Shown: positions 23,621-35,700 of the stretch, piece by piece
Numbering within the stretch: the stretch's first letter is position 1
Layout: each line of letters begins with the position of its first letter
NCBI RefSeq assembly: GCF_041296385.1
Contig: NC_091014.1
Span: 66,844,578-66,908,577 of the forward strand
Direction: 5' to 3'
From: Aphelocoma coerulescens
Lineage: Eukaryota > Chordata > Aves > Passeriformes > Corvidae
DNA length: 64,000 bases
Notes under the pieces: generated by a model
Seen by the model: the letters and a program-made list of their open reading frames with translations, nothing else
Database searches by the model: none
Told to the model about the DNA's origin: nothing
Program-made: the position numbers and the translations under genes

Positions 23621-26600
23621 GCGTCATTTCTTAGCCCTAGTCTCCCTGACACATTTTAATTCATAGTCTTGTGTGGAACTACATGTTTTGAATTTTCGAG
23701 CAGGTGGAGTGCTCTTTCTGCACAGGCCCTGCACGTGGAAAGGAATGATCACAGATGTACTTCTCAGATCCAGCAGGAATATAAGAAAAGCCATAGTTGG
23801 CTTTCTTCACCTTAACAGATAAGAACTGTAAGTTCAACAATTTCAAACAGAAATGAAGATGCCCTGTCAGCTTGTGCCAATTTCTCATACTGGGATGTCT
23901 CATTACACGGCTGTGTAAAACTAGGCTTCACCATCCCATTGGGACTAATTCTGTTCCAGACACCAAAAAAAACCTCCTTATGGCTAGGTAGGCTGTTGTT
24001 ATTTTTTCATAAAATAATTACAGAATAGAGAAATTGTGGACCACAAGTTCATCTGTTTGTTTCCTTCTTACAGTCCTGTACTATTGCTGATTCCTCCATT
24101 TTAGTAAACCTTGAGAGTACAAGGGCAACAAGCTGTTCTGTTCCCTATTCTTCATTTGTTTTTTCTTTTTCTTTTCAAGCAGATGGTATCAAGGAAGCTC
24201 TTCCCACACATACACAAAGATTCAAAGCCATTCCTGTGAGGAACTCAGGCTTCAGCTACTCCTTTTGTTCTGTGCTTCTCTTTCTGAGAGTGACACACTA
24301 TCACCCTCACCCATTTCATTGTTGTGGGTGACCAAAGGAAAAGCAATGGCCAGAGTCTCCTCTAAATATGACACAAACAATTTTGTGTTACTCATGCCTA
24401 TTTCGTGAGGAGCAGACATTTTCCAGTGGATAAATGTGTGAGGGGAAGGACCAGGGTGGAGGGTGTTTATTTTTGTTTGATATTTTGAAGGAAAGAGGGA
24501 AATGCTGGGCTTTTAGTGATTTGAGCTTTCAACTGGCTTTTGGTCAGATCCCAAACCCACAGGGCTGAAATAGAGCAAACAGTAATAGGAAATGCAATCT
24601 AGGACAAGAAATTAAAATCAAATCCTGATCAATGATTCTGTCATCCCATTCTAGTGCCAGATTGCAGCTACCAAATGCTTGTGTCCCAACAGCCTCATCA
24701 TCATCTGCTTAATGTTGTATGGCTCTTTTTGCAGTAAATATAAAGTAAAACCTATCTTATATTTTAGTGAGTTGGTAGACACTTTTTAAAAAAATATCTT
24801 CAAGTCTTCCTGCTCTAGCACTCCTGTCCCATAAAAAACTCTGTTTAAAATCATGACTTCTGTCACAGTGTAAACTTCAAGTACCTCTCTTGGTGTGGAG
24901 GGTGACACCAACCAGAAGATGGGTGATTTAAGTATCACTCCTGCCCAAACCAGGGCTGGAACTGGTGTTAGGATTCAATGCCACTGAGTCTGGCAGTGTT
25001 CCAAATCAAGCCTATACTGCTTCAAGTTTTCGAAGTTCAAGCTCTATATAAAAATACAAAAGATGGTTAGAATCCAAGCAGTGATCATTTGCTTAGTGTG
25101 GTATCAAGAAACTTGAATGGGAACCTCATTTGGGCCTCGGGATGAAACCACAGTAAATAATACAATAATGAAAAATAGCATAAAGCTGTTATTCAAAGAA
25201 TCTTTTTTTTCTCTTTTCTGAAGTTAGAGAAAGGCAGTATTTTAAAGTTCACAACATCTGAGCAGCTAATTTGCTATTTTAGCCCTTACAGGCCAACTCT
25301 GCTGGCTCACATGAACTAACTTTTCTCCCAGGGAACGTTCCACTGACGGCAGCAAGGACAAGTTCACATCCTGGGCTTTACAGTACAGATCCTGTGCTGA
25401 AACAACTGTGTCAGGGGCCAAATTCTGCAATGATCTGCAGGCATGAGTTATACACGAAGATAAGCATTTATCTAAGCCTTTGTGGGTCTGACCCCAAATT
25501 TCTCAGGTGCTCATCACTAAAGATGAAAAGCCAAAAGCCAACAAGGCCATATTGTTCCATCCTGGGAATTCCACGCACTTTCATCCTCTGTATGACTGTT
25601 TAAAATAAAGCTTTTCCTTGGCACCATCAGGAAATCTTGATAATGCATTGTAAGCACAGAAGTACAGCATGTCAGTATCAGATTCATTTTTGAGAAGGCT
25701 AATTCACCTTCTAGTGTTCTTAATAGTTTTCATTGGACTATTATGACATGAAATGCACCATTTCCACACAGCATTTGGTAAATACTGTGAGTAAGACAGT
25801 GTTTCAAATATTGTTTCAGTCATCTTTCATAACTCATCTTTAAAGGTCACCTAGGGGGAACCTGCATGGGTTTTCTTCTGTGAGGGACTTGCATGCTGAC
25901 AAGGTGCATTAGATCTTTCCAGATGAGAACTGTTGGCATCTGGAGCGAATTAACAGTCAAAGTGTTGACTGAAAACAGGGCAGTCCAAACTCAGATGGTT
26001 TGGATATGGCCCTGGCTACCACGTGGTCCTTGGAAATTGCCAAAGATGGTTTTTCAGAGCTAAATGTCAAAGAAATGACTTGGGAGCAGGCCCCACTGTT
26101 GCCATCCAGGCTGTATATGTGTATATAAATGTTCTGTACGTTTTGTTTTCAGGGAAAAAATTATATTTAAAAGTGGATGAGAACCAAGCACTAGCACATT
26201 CTAACTTCTGTAAACATTCTTGAAGCTGTGAGTTTGAAAAGCACTACCTACAACATAAATACTTGGGTATTGTTTCAATTAGCTGGGGTCCCCAAAAAGA
26301 TAAAAAAAGAAAATAACAGAGGCAAAACAATAGTTAATTTTAATAGTGCAAGGACATTTATCTGTGTGATTTGTGCACACATATAGGCACATATACATAA
26401 ATGTACACATTCATTTTCAAGCCCACATCCAGGGAAGTAGAGTGGGTCACAACACTGCACAGTGCAGATGCCACTCCATGCTAGTTGGTGGTAAGGGCTT
26501 GTACTGGTAGATCCACCTCAGAACACACACAAATGTTAATCCTGTTGTCCCAGAGGGAAGGACATTCATACCTCCTCCCCCAGAGGAGCCTACTGTGAAT

Positions 26601-28754
26601 TCAGAATGCTCTCTCCTCCCCTTGAATCCTAAGCAAGCCAGACTGCAGCACCTCTCTCCCCCTCATATGCACTCCAGGCAGCTGCTGCTCAGAAGGGCAA
26701 GAGGGGAAGGGAGGTGTTTTTGTGTTAGCAAATCAAAAATATTGGTTGCTTCTGTGTGTGGACAGTGGGTTCTGCTACAACAGCCGACATTTAAAATGCA
26801 TTCACACTTGTCACAGAATATTACACAGCATGTGGATTGTCCCTCCCTAGCTCAGCAAGGCCATCCCTCTCCCCACTCTCCTTTAGATGCTTTTTGCTTT
26901 TTCTCTTTGTCTGATTGCCAGGGAGAAAAGGTGTGATTGCTCCCAAAAGGTTAACAGGCCTGTGCTGTTAGGCTGTGTTAGCTGCACTTGCAAAGCAGAG
27001 AGGGGAGAGCTGGAGTAGCCTTCCAGTCTGACATTAAAAGCAAAGGTGCCTTCACAGTTCTCTGTAAAAAGACAAACCACACTTCTGAGTCATTCTGTGC
27101 ACAGCAGAGGAGTTATCAGTTCCAAAAGAGTCAGAGTTGGATGGGACTGGATAACTTTGTGTTGGTAAAGAGAGGAGGGAGGAAGTGGAAAGAAAGAAAG
27201 AAAGAGGATTTGGCTCTACAAAATCCAAGTAGATCTTTGTGGCCACAGTGTCCAGCCAAAGCCTCTAGTTATGAAAGAAAGAGATGCAGCTCGATGCAGT
27301 ATTTGGACTTGGATGTGGAATCCTGAATAAGAGAAAAAAGTGGTGGAAGAACAATTGCAATGTAAGTAGATTTATGCAAACCAAATGGGAAGTTTGAAGA
27401 GAAAAGAGAGCAAATGCTGGGGCACGTTTTATATTCTCCACAATTTAAAGTTTAAATTATTGTACAATACATATCAGCTAATAGTTTTCCCACAAGTTCA
27501 ATTTTGTCACTGTTCACTTTCTGTCAGAGATTATTACACAGGGTTGGATTGTTGAACAGTGGCTACATTTCATTCCAAATATGGCTGCACTTCAGGGGAG
27601 GGATTGTTATTGCTGAATTGTCTCAATTTTTAAAGGAGTCTGAGATCCTTGACATGGAAGAAGCTATGCAGACGTGTGATGATTATATTTTGCTGGAAGA
27701 TATTAACCAAAGCAGGGAGGAGAGCCAGCAGGGTGGGTTTTCATGTACTCACAGCACAAGGTTCTTGGGAATCCTTTTTTTTTAATTCCTTCCTGGGTCT
27801 TCGACAAGTGGAACGTGTTTTGGTTTAGCTATCCACAACATAAACACGAAAATATCTGGTCTCCCAGATGTGCTGCAGAGCATCTTGTTTGTCAAGTATT
27901 TTAAGGTTCTCCAAATGAGCAGGAATTTGTATTGTTGCGTTTTGCTTACTAGAAACCAGCAGGAACTTTTCCACAGCCATCTCTGTCACCACAGTGACAT
28001 CACATTGGGGGGTTTTTGTAGGGTGGTACACGAGACACATGGGACTGACTCATGTTCATGTTTGTCACCATAGATGACCTTTTCAGGACAGAGTGGTTAG
28101 AAGTTTGCTGGGAATATAGGTTAGCTTTGGGTCTTTCAGTCCTCTGGTAGCTGTAGGATTTTTAAGGATTTGAGCCAATGAGGGAGGAAAGGGAGGCTGC
28201 TTTTCAATGAGTTGGAAAAGGTTTTATTTTGATGGGCGTATGAAATGAGATTTCCCTCTAATCCTCTGTGTAATTCGTTGGCGTAATCTCTTTGTAGGTG
28301 CATCATATTAATCCTTGTTATTACAGAGAGGACCTCAAACATGGAAAGTTTCAAAACATGCCTCTATATGGAAAAGGCCATGTTGGATCTCCCTACTCTT
28401 TATACTATAATAAAGATTTACATTGTTTATGCCTTGGCAGTTCACTGGAAATAGTCCTTGAAGTTAGTATGCACAGAAAAACAAGAAAGAAGGAATGAAA
28501 CAAGATAAAGTATTTGAATGAGAAACTTGCCATGTACCATTGAACCATGCCAGCCAGCAAAGGGATTTTCCTCCTGTGTGGGAATGAACTGGGTGTGCTC
28601 TGGGATGTGTTCTGATATTGAAGCAGTCCACAGAAAAAGGGAAAAATCTGAAATTCCAGGGAAGGAAAAAAAGTTCAACTCTCAGTCTCTCTCTGGAGAA
28701 AAAGAAACTGAACAACTGGCTGAAAGCTGGCTGGGAAAAAAAAAAAAAAAGTCT
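23621..28754. other. Non-coding DNA, nothing identified
   Basis: About 5 kb without a recognisable gene or strong repeat. It contains a short (GAAA)n run near 27185-27205 and several short ORFs judged to be chance. Confidence 0.55.
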
Positions 28755-28822
28755 CTATCTCTGTGTGACCTTGAACAAGCTGCAAACTGCTTTGAGAAAG
28801 TTTTGCTCAGTTTTTCCTTCCC
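28755..28822 (+). repeat. MIR-like ancient SINE fragment
   Basis: CTGTGTGACCTTGAACAAGC at 28761, followed by a short interval and CTCAGTTTTTCC, is the arrangement of the MIR core in sense orientation. It is short and diverged, so the call is tentative. Confidence 0.35.
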
Positions 28823-30328
28823 CCTCTCAGGCTCAGTTTAAAGGCACAGAAAGGCCACAAGAATTAATTTCTGGGCATAGGGCAGCGATAGGGGATACAC
28901 ATCATAAGGTCACCCCAAGACACTGGGCGAAGTGGGTTTTAATGTCAGTGGAACCCAGAGACTGAAGCATAGTTTGCAGAGTTGATTATGAGTTCCTTCA
29001 TATTCAACTCCATGGGTTCTGTCAGTGCAGAACAGACACACAAGAGAAAACAATCTATAAAACTGTAATGTAAATAGGTTTCTCTTGCACAATATTCCAT
29101 GGTCACAGGTTTTAGATTGCCATCCTTGGGCTAGGATTTGCATACAGTAAATGCACCTTCATTGTTGTATGGCCATGGCTTATAATGAAAATCCCCTCTG
29201 TATTAATAAGTGGTTACATCCAGAGCAGTATTCCATCCTCCTGCTTAGGATTTCTTCCTGATGGACTGGAAAAGGAAATTTTTAACTCCACTGTAAAATT
29301 CTTCTCCTGCCTGAAATGCGAACTGGGATGGCCACTTCCCCCATGATGGTGTGTTCCTCCCTCACTGTGCTGCTGTATCCTCCCTTCTACACTTCATTTG
29401 TGGCAACCAGCCACAGGATCACGTGTTAAGAGTCAGGACACCAAACTGCACCACTGAGCTCACCAAGTCTGGGTACTTTCTAGAAAGTCTCATGAGCTCA
29501 TACAGTGTTTTCATTTCTCTGATATGCATTGTGTTATACTCTCTTCAGTATTTTCTCCTTTGTAAAAACAGACACATCAGCCTCGGGCAGATTGGAGGAC
29601 ACATATTTACATATCCTCCTGAACCATCTCTGTCCATACCCTTAAAGTTATTTAAGCATCAGAGTAACACTGCTCCATATCCTTAAGGGCCTGGGTCAGA
29701 GATGAATTAGAAAATGTTATCTTCACTTTGAAGTCCAATTTCAATACAAATCTGCTTGCTTCCTGCTGCTCCTTCTCCTCCTGCTTATTTATACCAGAAA
29801 CCTTTTTGTTAGTGAAAGAAACAAAAATAGGTTACTTGGTATCTCAGCCCCTTAACCATGAATTTTTGGGCTACTCTTTATTCTGAGGAAAATAATATCT
29901 CTTTAGGGGTGGCACACCTACATTAAGACACCACAAATCACTGATGGAAAATGAAGGGACTGTACATGAGACTTCTAAAATGAATGTCCTTTTCTGTTCC
30001 ACACAAACCTAATAGGATGTTGTGGTCCTGCTGTCCCTTACTAAAGGATGGTTGCAAACCTCTGATGTTCTGTGAACCATGGCTGGTGATATTCCTTTTC
30101 AGGATGAAATACATTAAACAATATCACTGTCTGCAAGTAGTAGGCACCAGCCATTTGGTGTCATAATATTAAGCTTGCATTTCCATAATCATCATAAAAA
30201 TAGAAGACTGTTCTCCATGCTGCTTCTTGGGGAAATTTTGATTTCTCTTGGATAAAGTATTTCTTTTCCTTTTCAACAAATAACACACATGGAATAGTAA
30301 GGGAGGAAACAGAAACCAGTGGTTCATG
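28823..30328. other. Non-coding DNA, nothing identified
   Basis: No gene, RNA gene or clear repeat recognised. Confidence 0.55.
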
Positions 30329-30385
30329 GAATCACAGAATCATTAAAGTTGAAAAAGACCTTGAAGATCATGAAGTCCAACTTTG

Positions 30386-30796
30386 TGTTGCTGTTATCCC
30401 CAGAGAGAGGGCGAAAACCACAACATAAGTCCAGGTCAGATGTGTATGACTGAAGTGACCTCGTTTAATCACCTGTACCTTTTATAGCATGGTTTGCAAA
30501 AGAGAAATTACATGGTTGGCTTATTCACCCACCACCTCTCAAGGTGATAGGTTGAGCAGTAAGACACCCGTTTCCAAATATTTTTCTTAAAGAAGGAAAA
30601 TAATTTTCACAGTTCTCATAACAACCTGCAGGTGTAGAAATGTTTACATTCTCTCAAACTGTTGTCCATGCAGTTCACATGAGAACGAAATCTTTCACAG
30701 AGAAGCTGTGAGAAGCTGGATTTCTCTAACTGCCCTCTCATGAGAAAGAAAAGTTTCACAAGAAAATTCCTCTGCCAGCCCTTCCTAACATCCACA
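30386..30796 (-). mobile_element. Solo LTR, 411 bp, inserted in CR1 (6-bp duplication)
   Basis: The block has TG...CA ends (plus strand TGTTGCTG...ATCCACA). It is flanked by ACTTTG (30380-30385) and ACTGTG (30797-30802), a 6-bp target duplication with one mismatch; the other CR1 copy suggests the CTGTG form is ancestral. On the minus strand there is a TATAAAA box (30480-30486), an ATTAAA signal (30464-30469) and a U5-like end. A 6-bp duplication fits an ERVK/alpharetrovirus-type integrase. There is no internal coding region. Confidence 0.8.
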
Positions 30797-30816
30797 ACTG
30801 TGAGCCACCACCACCT

Positions 30817-31203
30817 TGTGTCATGTGAAAAGGGGGTATTTCCTTGACCCTTAGTGTTTAATTTATCAGTCATCCCCCAGGAAAGCCGAGATGCTTTGTG
30901 CCTGACCAGTCTGTCCTGTCCCATTATGGGGACCTTTTCCCTGAACAGTCCTGCTGGATCAGAGGGTGCTTGGACTGACTTATGCAGGGACACACACCAA
31001 CAACATCCCCCTCAGCAGGTGCTGTGGATGCAGTCTGTGGCTGTGGGAATCATCGTGGAATAGCTTGTGAGCATTCCAACTGCATTCCATCCAGGGAGCA
31101 GCAGCTGTATTTTGCCCTACAATTTCTGTGCTGTTACAGGCTGTGTGAGGATGTGAATAGAGCTTCTCAGTTTCCTCTGATTTTACCTCCCGCCATTTTT
31201 TCA
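30817..31203 (-). mobile_element. Second solo LTR, 387 bp, in the same CR1 (5-bp duplication)
   Basis: The ends are TG...CA (plus strand TGTGTCATG...CCATTTTTTCA) and a perfect 5-bp duplication, CACCT, flanks it at 30812-30816 and 31204-31208. On the minus strand an ATTAAA signal lies at 30857-30862, about 40 bp before the 3' end, which fits a short R-U5. Five-base duplications are typical of ERVL-type and some ERV1-type elements. The sequence is unlike the neighbouring 411-bp LTR, so these are independent insertions only 20 bp apart. Confidence 0.7.
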
Positions 31204-31408
31204 CACCTCATCAACCAACCCAAGAGCACTGAGTGCCATGTCCTGTCGTTCCCTGAACACCTCCAGGGACGGGGACCCAAACACCTCCCTGGGCAGCCCC
31301 TGTCAGTGCTTGACAACTTTTTGGTGAAGAAATTCCTCCTGCTGTCCGACCTGAACCTCCCCTGGCACAGCTTGAGGCCATGTCCTTTTGTCCTGTCCTA
31401 GTTATAAG

Positions 31409-31830
31409 GATCTCAGGGCTCCTGTGTAATGTATGTGCATAATTAGAGGGCTGGAAGTCTTTCATGCCAATCATGGTGACAGGGACTGTGGCTGCCTCTC
31501 ACCCAAATGCTTGGTGGCATTTACATGTCAAGGTTTCCGAATCCTGTTGCGCAGACTCTCACAGGGAAGCCCTTTCAGGGCAGCCAGGGAATGCCACCAG
31601 CATGACTGGTCATGCCCGCTGGAATTCTGGACATTCTCTTGGGACAAAAAACATCTGCAAAGACAAGGAGTAAATAAAAAGAAGTCACGAATATTTTCAT
31701 AGCTATTTCTCAGTTTTGAGGGTAATATTCAAGAATATTTCTTCTCCCCCTTTTCCACATATCAAGAGCTTGTCCCAGACTCCTGAGGATCAGAAATTAA
31801 TGTGGGAGGAGCTGGAGAGAGTCCAAGTGC
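31409..31830. other. Non-coding DNA, nothing identified
   Basis: Flank of the CR1 element. Short open frames here match nothing recognisable. Confidence 0.5.
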
Positions 31831-31832
31831 AA

Positions 31833-31905
31833 CATAATATTATTATTGAATACTACTACTACTAATGGTTATTATTAGAAGCATCATTATCATTATTTTT
31901 GTCTT
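31833..31905. repeat. Interrupted trinucleotide microsatellites (ATT and ACT)
   Basis: ATTATTATT, ACTACTACTACT and further ATT/ATC triplets follow each other with interruptions over about 70 bp. Confidence 0.7.
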
Positions 31906-31917
31906 TATTTTACACAG

Positions 31918-32035
31918 TTCCAATAATTTTTCTGACTCCTGTATTTTTATGGTACTCCTGTATTTAAAAGGATATTGTTTAATCAGAAGGAGTCACCTAA
32001 GTTTTCATTATAACAGCAATATTTGCTCTACAAAG
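31918..32035 (+). other. Candidate exon, 118 nt, unrecognised
   Basis: A long T-rich tract ending in TTATTTTACACAG precedes it and CTACAAAG/GTATGTAA closes it, both close to consensus. One frame is open for 39 codons (from base 31919) with a hydrophobic, low-complexity peptide not typical of a conserved domain. It could be a non-coding RNA exon or a pseudo-exon. Confidence 0.15.
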
Positions 32036-32672
32036 GTATGTAAATAAGGCACACTCACATTCTAATCGAGTGTTTCCACATCCCATTTATTTGCAGTATT
32101 CTTAAGAGTCTTGCAAGAGCTGTTTAACTGTCTCTGGTCTCTTCTGCAGAAGAATCACATTTGACTGGATTTCTCCTGAAATTGAAGTCAGCCTGACCAC
32201 CTTCTCTTGGGCTCTTCACAGCCCATTTAGAAAGGGGAACTGTATCTAGCTGATCATTTTTGCTTCACAATGGTAGGTTAAAAAATAATCACGCATAATT
32301 TTGTGCTTTTTCCCTTCATGGCCGAGACTTTCCCAAAGTTTGAATGGAGTGGGCAGAGCTGCTAACAGGAGTACAGTCTCACTTGGCAGCCCCTGCTGTG
32401 GTTGGAATCAGCCAGGGAAGGGCCTGAATTTGTTCAAGTGGCAAACAAGAAGAGAAGTCTTTATAGCAGATTCTAAGAAACCTTCACATGACCAGAAACC
32501 CTATCCAACTGTTGCCACCTCTGAAGCACATGCAGTCATGGCAAATCTTGCAGTCTTCACACAGAGGAAATTCCCACTAGAATTAACAGGAATTTGTGTG
32601 AACAAGGATTGAATAAGTGCAGACTCACAGCCCAGCAACAAGTCTTTTCTCATGACAGCATCCAATTAAAAT
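32036..32672. other. Non-coding DNA, nothing identified
   Basis: No gene or repeat recognised. A 103-codon open frame at 32301-32612 (+) has no recognisable feature. Confidence 0.5.
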
Positions 32673-32754
32673 TAATGAAGTAACTTGTTCAAGGATCACC
32701 CAGGGAAATGATGGGAGAGGCAGGGGTAGAACACAGATTACATGAGTCACTGCC
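32673..32754 (-). repeat. MIR-like ancient SINE fragment
   Basis: GAAGTAACTTGTTCAAGGAT, CACCCAGGGAAATGATGGG, GGCAGGGGTAGAACACAG follows the MIR consensus in antisense (AAGTAACTTGCCCAAGGTCA ... GGCAGAGC ... GAACCCAG). It is diverged, consistent with an amniote-old insertion. Confidence 0.5.
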
Positions 32755-35700
32755 AAGTTCCTTGATGCTAAAAAGTCAAAAATACTTAGAAGACAGAAAG
32801 GCTGAAGAATAGTGAGAAATGAGAACCATTAGTTGAAGTGGCTCCCAGGCAATCTGTCAAGGGTGATCAATTTACCTATTTATTGCTACCAAAATATAAA
32901 CCATGCAATATTTCTCACCTCTCTAACATGTAATTGGGCATTATGGTCAAAATGTGGGAGTATTTTATTTTTTGTAAAGGAAAATAATTATGTCTTAACA
33001 TCCCAGGTGGTTTTCATCTCTGTTTTCTTTGACTACCCAAATTTCAGCTGCACCTTGACTTCTCAGAGCAGCCCAGACATTTCAAATACAGCTGGCTGTG
33101 CCTGATTTTGCCCCTTACCCAGCTCAAACAAGAAAATTATATTCTGCCTGTGACCACCCCTCCTCCTTTCTCTAGCTTACCCTCTTCACTGGAAGCAGCT
33201 GAAGGGAGCTGACATCCCTTTGCAGGCCGGCTGAGAAAGCAGCTGTTAAATCAATTTATCATCACCTGTGCTGTTAGATTGGCATGAGGGGAATGGGAAG
33301 GGTGTAAGGATTTGGCCTGCTACTTATAAAATAAACAGTTTGGCTTGCTCGTGTTGCAAGTGCCACATGGGAATCAGTAGAAATAGGAAGAGTTTCAGAA
33401 ATCTAATTTGCTTTTCATTGTGTATGCTGTTTGATTACCTTGCACCATTCTTTCTGTTTGCAATAAAAATAGTGACTTCCCAGTCATTTTCGGTTTAGGT
33501 CTCTCTCTGGCACTCACACACCAATATAACATTTGAATTGCAAATGCTGGAAGAATTTATTAAAGGTAGTCACTTCCTCTGGATTTTATGTGTATATGTG
33601 TCTATATCTTCCTAATGTTTTCAGTTGCTGTGAGGGCTTATTCTGTTTTTCAGGTGCCTTTTAACTAGCTCTGTGTCCACGAGGGAGGAGGAAAGGAGGA
33701 GCAGTACATTTAATGTACTTCCCTGCAAAGCTGTTCAATCACAGTTTTTGAAAGAAACATCTGAATATTGTGCAAGAACTTCAGTGCTTGAAGAAAGTTC
33801 CCCTTGGCTGGGCACTCAGAGCAGCCTTGTCCGACACCCGTGCAATTTAAATGATTAAATGAATTCAAGAGGAAGATCCTATAATGAAATTGCATCCTCT
33901 CCTATTTTTCCAGCTGCCTGCCCTTCTCCCAGCGTACCTAACTCAAAATGAGGAGATTGCCTGCTGTGGTCCATTACACCCCAAAAGGAACAAGAAAGAG
34001 TGTCTGAATGAAAAATGTAAACCTTGTCAACACAAGTCCACAAACACCATCCAAATCCCTGAACCCCAGAATGCAATATCCTTTCTCCAGGATCCAGATG
34101 GCCATGGGAACAGTACAAGAGGAACAAAAAAAAAAGCCACCCCAACATGCAGAGAGCAAATTCACACAGGCCACTGATAAAGGTGAAAAACGGTAAGTCC
34201 CACATGGGAAAAACAGTTTTCCCAAGCTTCTTCCAGGGAGAATGTGAAGGATTTTTTCCCATCGGTTCAAACACTGTGAACCTTTTCTGGAAAAGGAACA
34301 AAGGCCAAGTTGTGTTTTCAGTCCCTTGAGCTGAAGTTGCAGGAGCCTGGGTGGCTGTACAGGTGCTAAAGAAGGAAAAGGCCCCTTGATGATATTGAAC
34401 CTCATGATACAGAAATAAGACCTAGCAGTTTTAGCTTTCTGCTCAGCTTTATGGACAGCATTTCAAAGCAACCTGATATCAACATAAATAACACTGCAAT
34501 AATGCCCTTTAATTGCTTTCCATTCCTGTATTTTCCCTCTTCTCCTTTGACAAACTAGGAGGTTACAGCTACTTTTTTTCCTTAAGTTAGTTGATGCAAT
34601 ATTGGTACTTTATGCTTGATGAGCTGTAAACTTAAGATGGAAGGGGTCAAGAATCCAGGTTTTATCTTAATATGTCTAGATCCATGTGTCTGAGTGATAT
34701 AACATGACCAGAGCTGCAGATTAAAGTGAGCAGATTATGCTGCTGTGATAAAGTCGACGCACACAGCACATGTCACATCGCCACTTACGATTGCCTCTGG
34801 CTGAATTTAGGGGATATGGCATGACAGTGTATGGATCATGAAGCCAAACCAAATTTTGAGTGCCTCAATTTCCTGACAAGCAGTATTTTAGCAGTAGGAT
34901 TCCCCCATACTCCCACGCCCTTACTGCATTCATAAACTAAAGTCAATATTTTGATTTCAGACTAAATTATGATGTTTTAAATTTGAGGTTTCTGTATTGA
35001 ATTGAGTCATTAGTAGGATTTTCTCCCTCTTTGTCTCCCCTAAATGATGTCCCCGTCTTCCCTTCATGATAAGTTCTCCTAACTACATTTTCAATAACAC
35101 CAGAAAGAAGGAGGTTTCTGTCCTTTATTACAGAATGTATTTCTAAGGTTCATTTCTTTCCTTTCTATAGAAGATGCACATACAAAGTTGTTTCAGAGCA
35201 GCACCAATTGAAATACTATTTGAGTTTGAGAAGATCCAATTACTAATGTAGAAGCAGCAGGAAGACCTAGAGGCTATACAAAATCATTATTTTTTATAAT
35301 TCATACTCATAGTTCAGTGAGTCTGATGTTTATTTCTAGGAGAGACTTACACCATGTGCTTCATCTAGAGGCAAATCTCGTTGCTGATCTCATTCCTTTT
35401 GCTCTTGGCAGTAGCTTAAATTAGCATCACCATGAAAACTGAGATGGGAATTCAACAAAAAGCCATGGCTAGTGCTGGACTCTGCAGTCTCTGAAGAATG
35501 TCCATGCTGTTTGTGCTAAATTCAAGTTTGTAGTTCACTTGGGCTACCTATGACAAAAAGCTGCTACAGTGTCCAATTCCTCCCCTCATCAGGAAAAAAA
35601 TAGTTGTTTTGCCAAAATATCAACCCTAATACAGACTGGGAGAAAAGTATTGACAGGCAAACAGAAACCTCAGTGGCAGTCGAAGGAGAGGGGATGGAGA

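Larger units (their letters stand above)
30329..31408 (-). mobile_element. CR1 LINE 3' end, minus strand, split by two LTR insertions
   Basis: Three pieces of one CR1 lie at 30329-30385, 30797-30816 and 31204-31408. The first has the CR1 3' terminus (GGAATCACAGAATCATTAAA) and GTCCAAC. The middle piece, ending CCACCACCACCT, and the third (CCAACCCAAGAGCACTGAGT, then GAACACCTCCAGGGAC and GGTGAAGAAATTCCTCCTGC) follow in the same order as in the uninterrupted CR1 at 63.58-63.87 kb of this window, read in antisense. That internal comparison shows the two intervening blocks are insertions. The copy is 5'-truncated and non-coding. Confidence 0.88.

Noticed and set aside
31211..31474. Short ORFs on both strands within the split CR1
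   Set aside because: They fall in the CR1 3' region, which is not protein-coding in full-length elements.
33912..34193. Exon bounded by CTATTTTTCCAG and GTAAGT
   Set aside because: Both sites look good, but no frame is open across the whole interval, so only a non-coding or false exon remains.
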